From Cheilinus undulatus (lineage: Eukaryota > Chordata > Actinopteri > Labriformes > Labridae), in NCBI RefSeq assembly GCF_018320785.1, contig NC_054871.1, forward strand, positions 14,697,756-14,761,755: a stretch of 64,000 nt of DNA, read 5' to 3'. Positions within the stretch are counted from its first letter, which is position 1, and every line of letters starts with the position of its first letter. The notes under the pieces were generated by a model. That model saw only the letters and a program-made list of their open reading frames with translations, was not told where the DNA came from and ran no database searches. Below, in pieces: positions 60,701 through 64,000 of the stretch. The position numbers and the translations under genes were made by a program.

Positions 60701-63700
60701 CAACCACCACAACAACAGCTGCTCCAACCACCACAACCACAGCTGCCCCAACAACCACAACCACCACGGCTCCAACCACCATAACCACACCAGCCCCAAC
60801 CACCACAACTACTGTTGCTCCCACCACCACCACAACCACAGCTACTCCAACAACCACCACCACAGCTATTCCAACCACCACAACCACAGCAGCTCCAACC
60901 ACCACAACAACAGCTGCTCCAACCACCACAACCACAGCTGCCCCAACAACCACAACTACTGTTGCTCCCACCACCACAACAACAGCTGCTCCAACCACCA
61001 CAACCACAGCTGCTACAACCACCACAACCACAGCTGCTCCAACCACAACAACCACAGCTGCTCCAACCACCACCACCACAACTACTGTTGCTCCCACCAC
61101 CACAACCACAGCTGCCCCAACAACCACAACCACAGCTGCTCCAACCACAACAACCACAGCTGCCCCAACAACCACAACTACTGTTGCTCCAACCACCACA
61201 ACCACAGCTGCTACAACCACCACAACCACAGCTGCTCCAACCACAACAACCACAGCTGCCCCAACAACCACAACAACTGTTGCTCCAACCACCACAACCA
61301 CAGCTGCTACAACCACCACAACCACAGCTGCCCCAACAACCACAACCACAGCTGCTCCAACCCCAACAACCACAGCTGCCCCAACAACCACAACTACTGT
61401 TGCTCCAACCACTACAACCACAGCTGCTCCAACCACCACAACCACAGCTGCTCCAACCACCACAACAACAGCTGCTCCAACCACAACAACCACAGCTGCC
61501 CCAACAACCACAACTACTGTTGCTCCAACAACCACAACCACAGCTGCTACAACCACCACAACCACAGCTGCTACAACCACCACAACCACAGCTGCTCCAA
61601 CCACAACAACCACAGCTGCCCCAACAACCACAACTACTGTTGCTCCAACCACTACAACCACAGCTGCTACAACCACCACAACCACAGCTGCTCCAACCAC
61701 CACAACCACAGCTGCCCCAACAACCACAACTACTGTTGCTCCAACCACAACAACAGCTGCTCCAACAACCACAACCACAGCTGCTACAACCACCACAACC
61801 ACAGCTGCTCCAACCACCACAACCACAGCTGCTCCAACAACCACAACTACTGTTGCTCCAACCACCACAACCACAGCTGCTCCTACAACCACCACAACAA
61901 CAGCTGCTCCAACCACCACAACAACAGCTGCCCCAACAACCACAACCACCACGGCTCCAACCACCATAACCACACCAGCCCCAACCACCACAACTACTGT
62001 TGCTCCCACCACCACCACAACCACAGCTACTCCAACAACCACCACCACAGCTATTCCAACCACCACAACCACAGCAGCTCCAACCACCACAACAACAGCT
62101 GCTCCAACCACCACAACCACAGCTGCCCCAACAACCACAACTACTGTTGCTCCCACCACCACAACAACAGCTGCTCCAACCACCACAACCACAGCTGCTA
62201 CAACCACCACAACCACAGCTGCTCCAACCACAACAACCACAGCTGCTCCAACCACCACCACCACAACTACTGTTGCTCCCACCACCACAACCACAGCTGC
62301 CCCAACAACCACAACCACAGCTGCTCCAACCACAACAACCACAGCTGCCCCAACAACCACAACTACTGTTGCTCCAACCACCACAACCACAGCTGCTACA
62401 ACCACCACAACCACAGCTGCTCCAACCACAACAACCACAGCTGCCCCAACAACCACAACTACTGTTGCTCCAACCACCACAACCACAGCTGCTACAACCA
62501 CCACAACCACAGCTGCCCCAACAACCACAACCACAGCTGCTCCAACCACAACAACCACAGCTGCCCCAACAACCACAACTACTGTTGCTCCAACCACTAC
62601 AACCACAGCTGCTCCAACCACCACAACCACAGCTGCTCAAACCACCACAGCAACAGCTGCTCCAACCACAACAACCACAGCTACCCCAACAACCACAACT
62701 ACTGTTGCTCCAACAACCACAACCACAGCTGCTACAACCACCACAACCACAGCTGCTACAACCACCACAACCACAGCTGCTCCAACCACAACAACCACAG
62801 CTGCCCCAACAACCACAACTACTGTTGCTCCAACCACTACAACCACAGCTGCTCCAACCACCACAACCACAGCTGCTCCAACCACCACAACCACAGCTGC
62901 CCCAACAACCACAACTACTGTTGCTCCCACCACCACAACAACAGCTGCTCCAACAACCACAACCACAGCTGCTACAACCACCACAACCACAGCTGCTTTA
63001 ACCACTACAACCACAGCTACTCCAACCACCACAACAACAGCTGCTCCAACAACGACAACTACAGCTACTCCAACCACTGCAACCACAGCTTCTCCAACCA
63101 CCACAACCACAGAAGCTCCCACCACCACAACCACAGCAGCTCAAACAACCACAACCACACCAGCCCCAACCACCACAACTACTGTTGCTCCTACCACCAC
63201 CACAACAACAGCTGCTCCAACCACCACAACCACATCTGCCCCAACAACCACAACTACTGTTGCTCAAACCACCACAACCATCAGAGCTGCTCCAACCACC
63301 ACAACAACCACAGGTGCTCCACAAACTACAACAACCATAGCTGCTCCAACCACTACCACCACACCAACAACAACAACTACTCCACCAACCACCACAACTA
63401 CTCCAACCCCCACAACCACTCCAATCACCACAACCACTCCAGTTTCCACAACCACTCAAACCACAACAACCATTCCAATCACCCCAACAACTCCAACAAC
63501 CACGACAGTCACCACTACCACTCAAGCCACAACAACCACTTCAACCACCACAACCATTCCAAGCATTACAAGTCCAATCACTACAACCACTCAAACCACA
63601 TCAACCACTCCGATCACTACGACAACTGTTCCAATCACATTAACCACTCAAACAACAACGACTCCCACCACATCAACCAGTCAGAGCACAACAACCACTC

Positions 63701-64000
63701 CAATCATCACAACCACTCCAATCACCACAACCACTACAACAACCACTCCAATCAGCACAACCACTCAAGCCACAACAACCATTTCAACCACCACAACCAC
63801 TCCAATCACAACAACCACTCCAATCACAACAACCACTCCAATCACCACAAGCACTCCAGGCATCACAACAAGTCCATTCACCACAACCACTCAGACCACA
63901 TCAACCACTCCGATCACCACGACAACCACTCCAGTCATCACAACCACTCCAGCCACAACAACCATTCCAATCACCCCAACAACTCCAACCACAACAACCA
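54773..64000 (+). CDS. Mucin 2 exon 2: giant Thr/Ala/Pro repeat domain (runs off window)
   Basis: Acceptor at 54771-54772 after a strong pyrimidine tract. With exon 1 the protein reads SS-GQ-S then TTTMTLATTTTSTAP and on into TTTTTAAP repeats. The Thr frame (codons starting at 54775) stays open for at least 3,075 codons to the window end, with no frameshift that I can find. The order is the same as in mucin 1: TTTTTAAP array to 63348, then the TTTTPI type. Variants AIP, ATP, APP, PAP and VAP mark higher-order repeats. Cys is absent. The likely role is a heavily O-glycosylated secreted or surface glycoprotein; the C-terminus, and so any membrane or GPI anchor, is not in the window. Confidence 0.85.
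54775..63348 (+). repeat. 24-bp coding tandem array, TTTTTAAP, mucin 2
   Basis: About 357 units by length. The unit is the same as in mucin 1, but the variant set differs: CTATTCC (AIP), CTACTCC (ATP) and ACACCAGCC (TPAP) are common, while the mucin 1 variants SAQ and KTT are absent or rare. Confidence 0.95.
57092..61969 (+). repeat. Higher-order repeat in mucin 2 array: three 1.6-kb super-units
   Basis: The marker ACCATAACCACACCAGCCCC ends blocks at 57595, 58687, 59191, 60280, 60784 and 61969. Steps are 1092, 504, 1089, 504 and 1185 bp, a short (504) and a long (about 1090) block alternating. The short blocks at 58688-59191 and 60281-60784 give identical translations. The third long block is 96 bp (four units) longer. 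A further long-type block follows from 61970 without a short one. Confidence 0.88.
63349..64000 (+). repeat. 18-bp coding array, [12 protein letters not shown], mucin 2 (partial)
   Basis: After a mixed stretch ([19 protein letters not shown]) the CCAATCACCACAACCACT unit takes over, as in mucin 1 from 27084. More varied than mucin 1, with PGI, TQT, PVS and SIT units. Runs off the window. Confidence 0.9.

Noticed and set aside
1-64000. tRNA, rRNA or other structured RNA genes
   Set aside because: I saw no tRNA A/B boxes in proper spacing or rRNA-like sequence by eye; a dedicated scan was not possible.

Overview
The window is vertebrate, almost certainly teleost fish, draft-assembly DNA. Spliced genes with GT-AG introns, Tc1/mariner, hAT and L1/Tx1-type transposons, a recognisable ttc14 gene and a 100-N scaffold gap (14484-14583) all point that way. 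Nothing prokaryotic or viral is visible. Fish is inferred from repeat style and protein similarity recalled from memory, not from a search.

Layout. At 156-4799, minus strand, lie the first four coding exons of ttc14 (S1/TPR RNA-binding protein); the gene continues off the left edge. On the plus strand, 3.8 kb beyond the ttc14 start, begins a giant secreted mucin-like gene (mucin 1): a signal-peptide exon (8556-8619), a 6 kb intron full of transposon debris and a sequence gap, then a roughly 19.5 kb threonine-rich exon (14584-34044) and two short downstream exons (34553-34638, 34779-34859). An L1-like LINE carrying a nested hAT element (35060-40050) follows. Then come a lone exon-like piece with one mucin repeat unit (40109-40170), sparse sequence with a perfect-TIR mariner MITE, and a candidate minus-strand exon of an unrecognised gene (43331-43553).

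From about 44130 the left part of the window is repeated in the same orientation. A dead, rearranged ttc14 fragment (exons 4 and 3 only, with an intron-spanning deletion and a 2-base deletion) is followed by a second copy of the mucin signal-peptide exon (51294-51357). A second giant Thr-rich exon (54773 to beyond 64000) is in frame with it and uninterrupted to the window edge. The locus is therefore a tandem duplication of [ttc14 5' part + mucin], with an offset of 42.7-44.1 kb depending on local indels.

Both mucins share one architecture: signal peptide, a long array of the 8-residue unit TTTTTAAP (24 bp), then a different 6-residue [12 protein letters not shown] array (18 bp). Mucin 1 shows a short C-terminal part after that. 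The arrays carry higher-order repeats of 0.5-1.6 kb, a block encoding the same peptide with different codons, a two-tetrad G-quadruplex motif in every consensus unit of the template strand, and no stop codon in any of the six consensus frames. All antisense and off-frame giant ORFs in the arrays are by-products of that composition.
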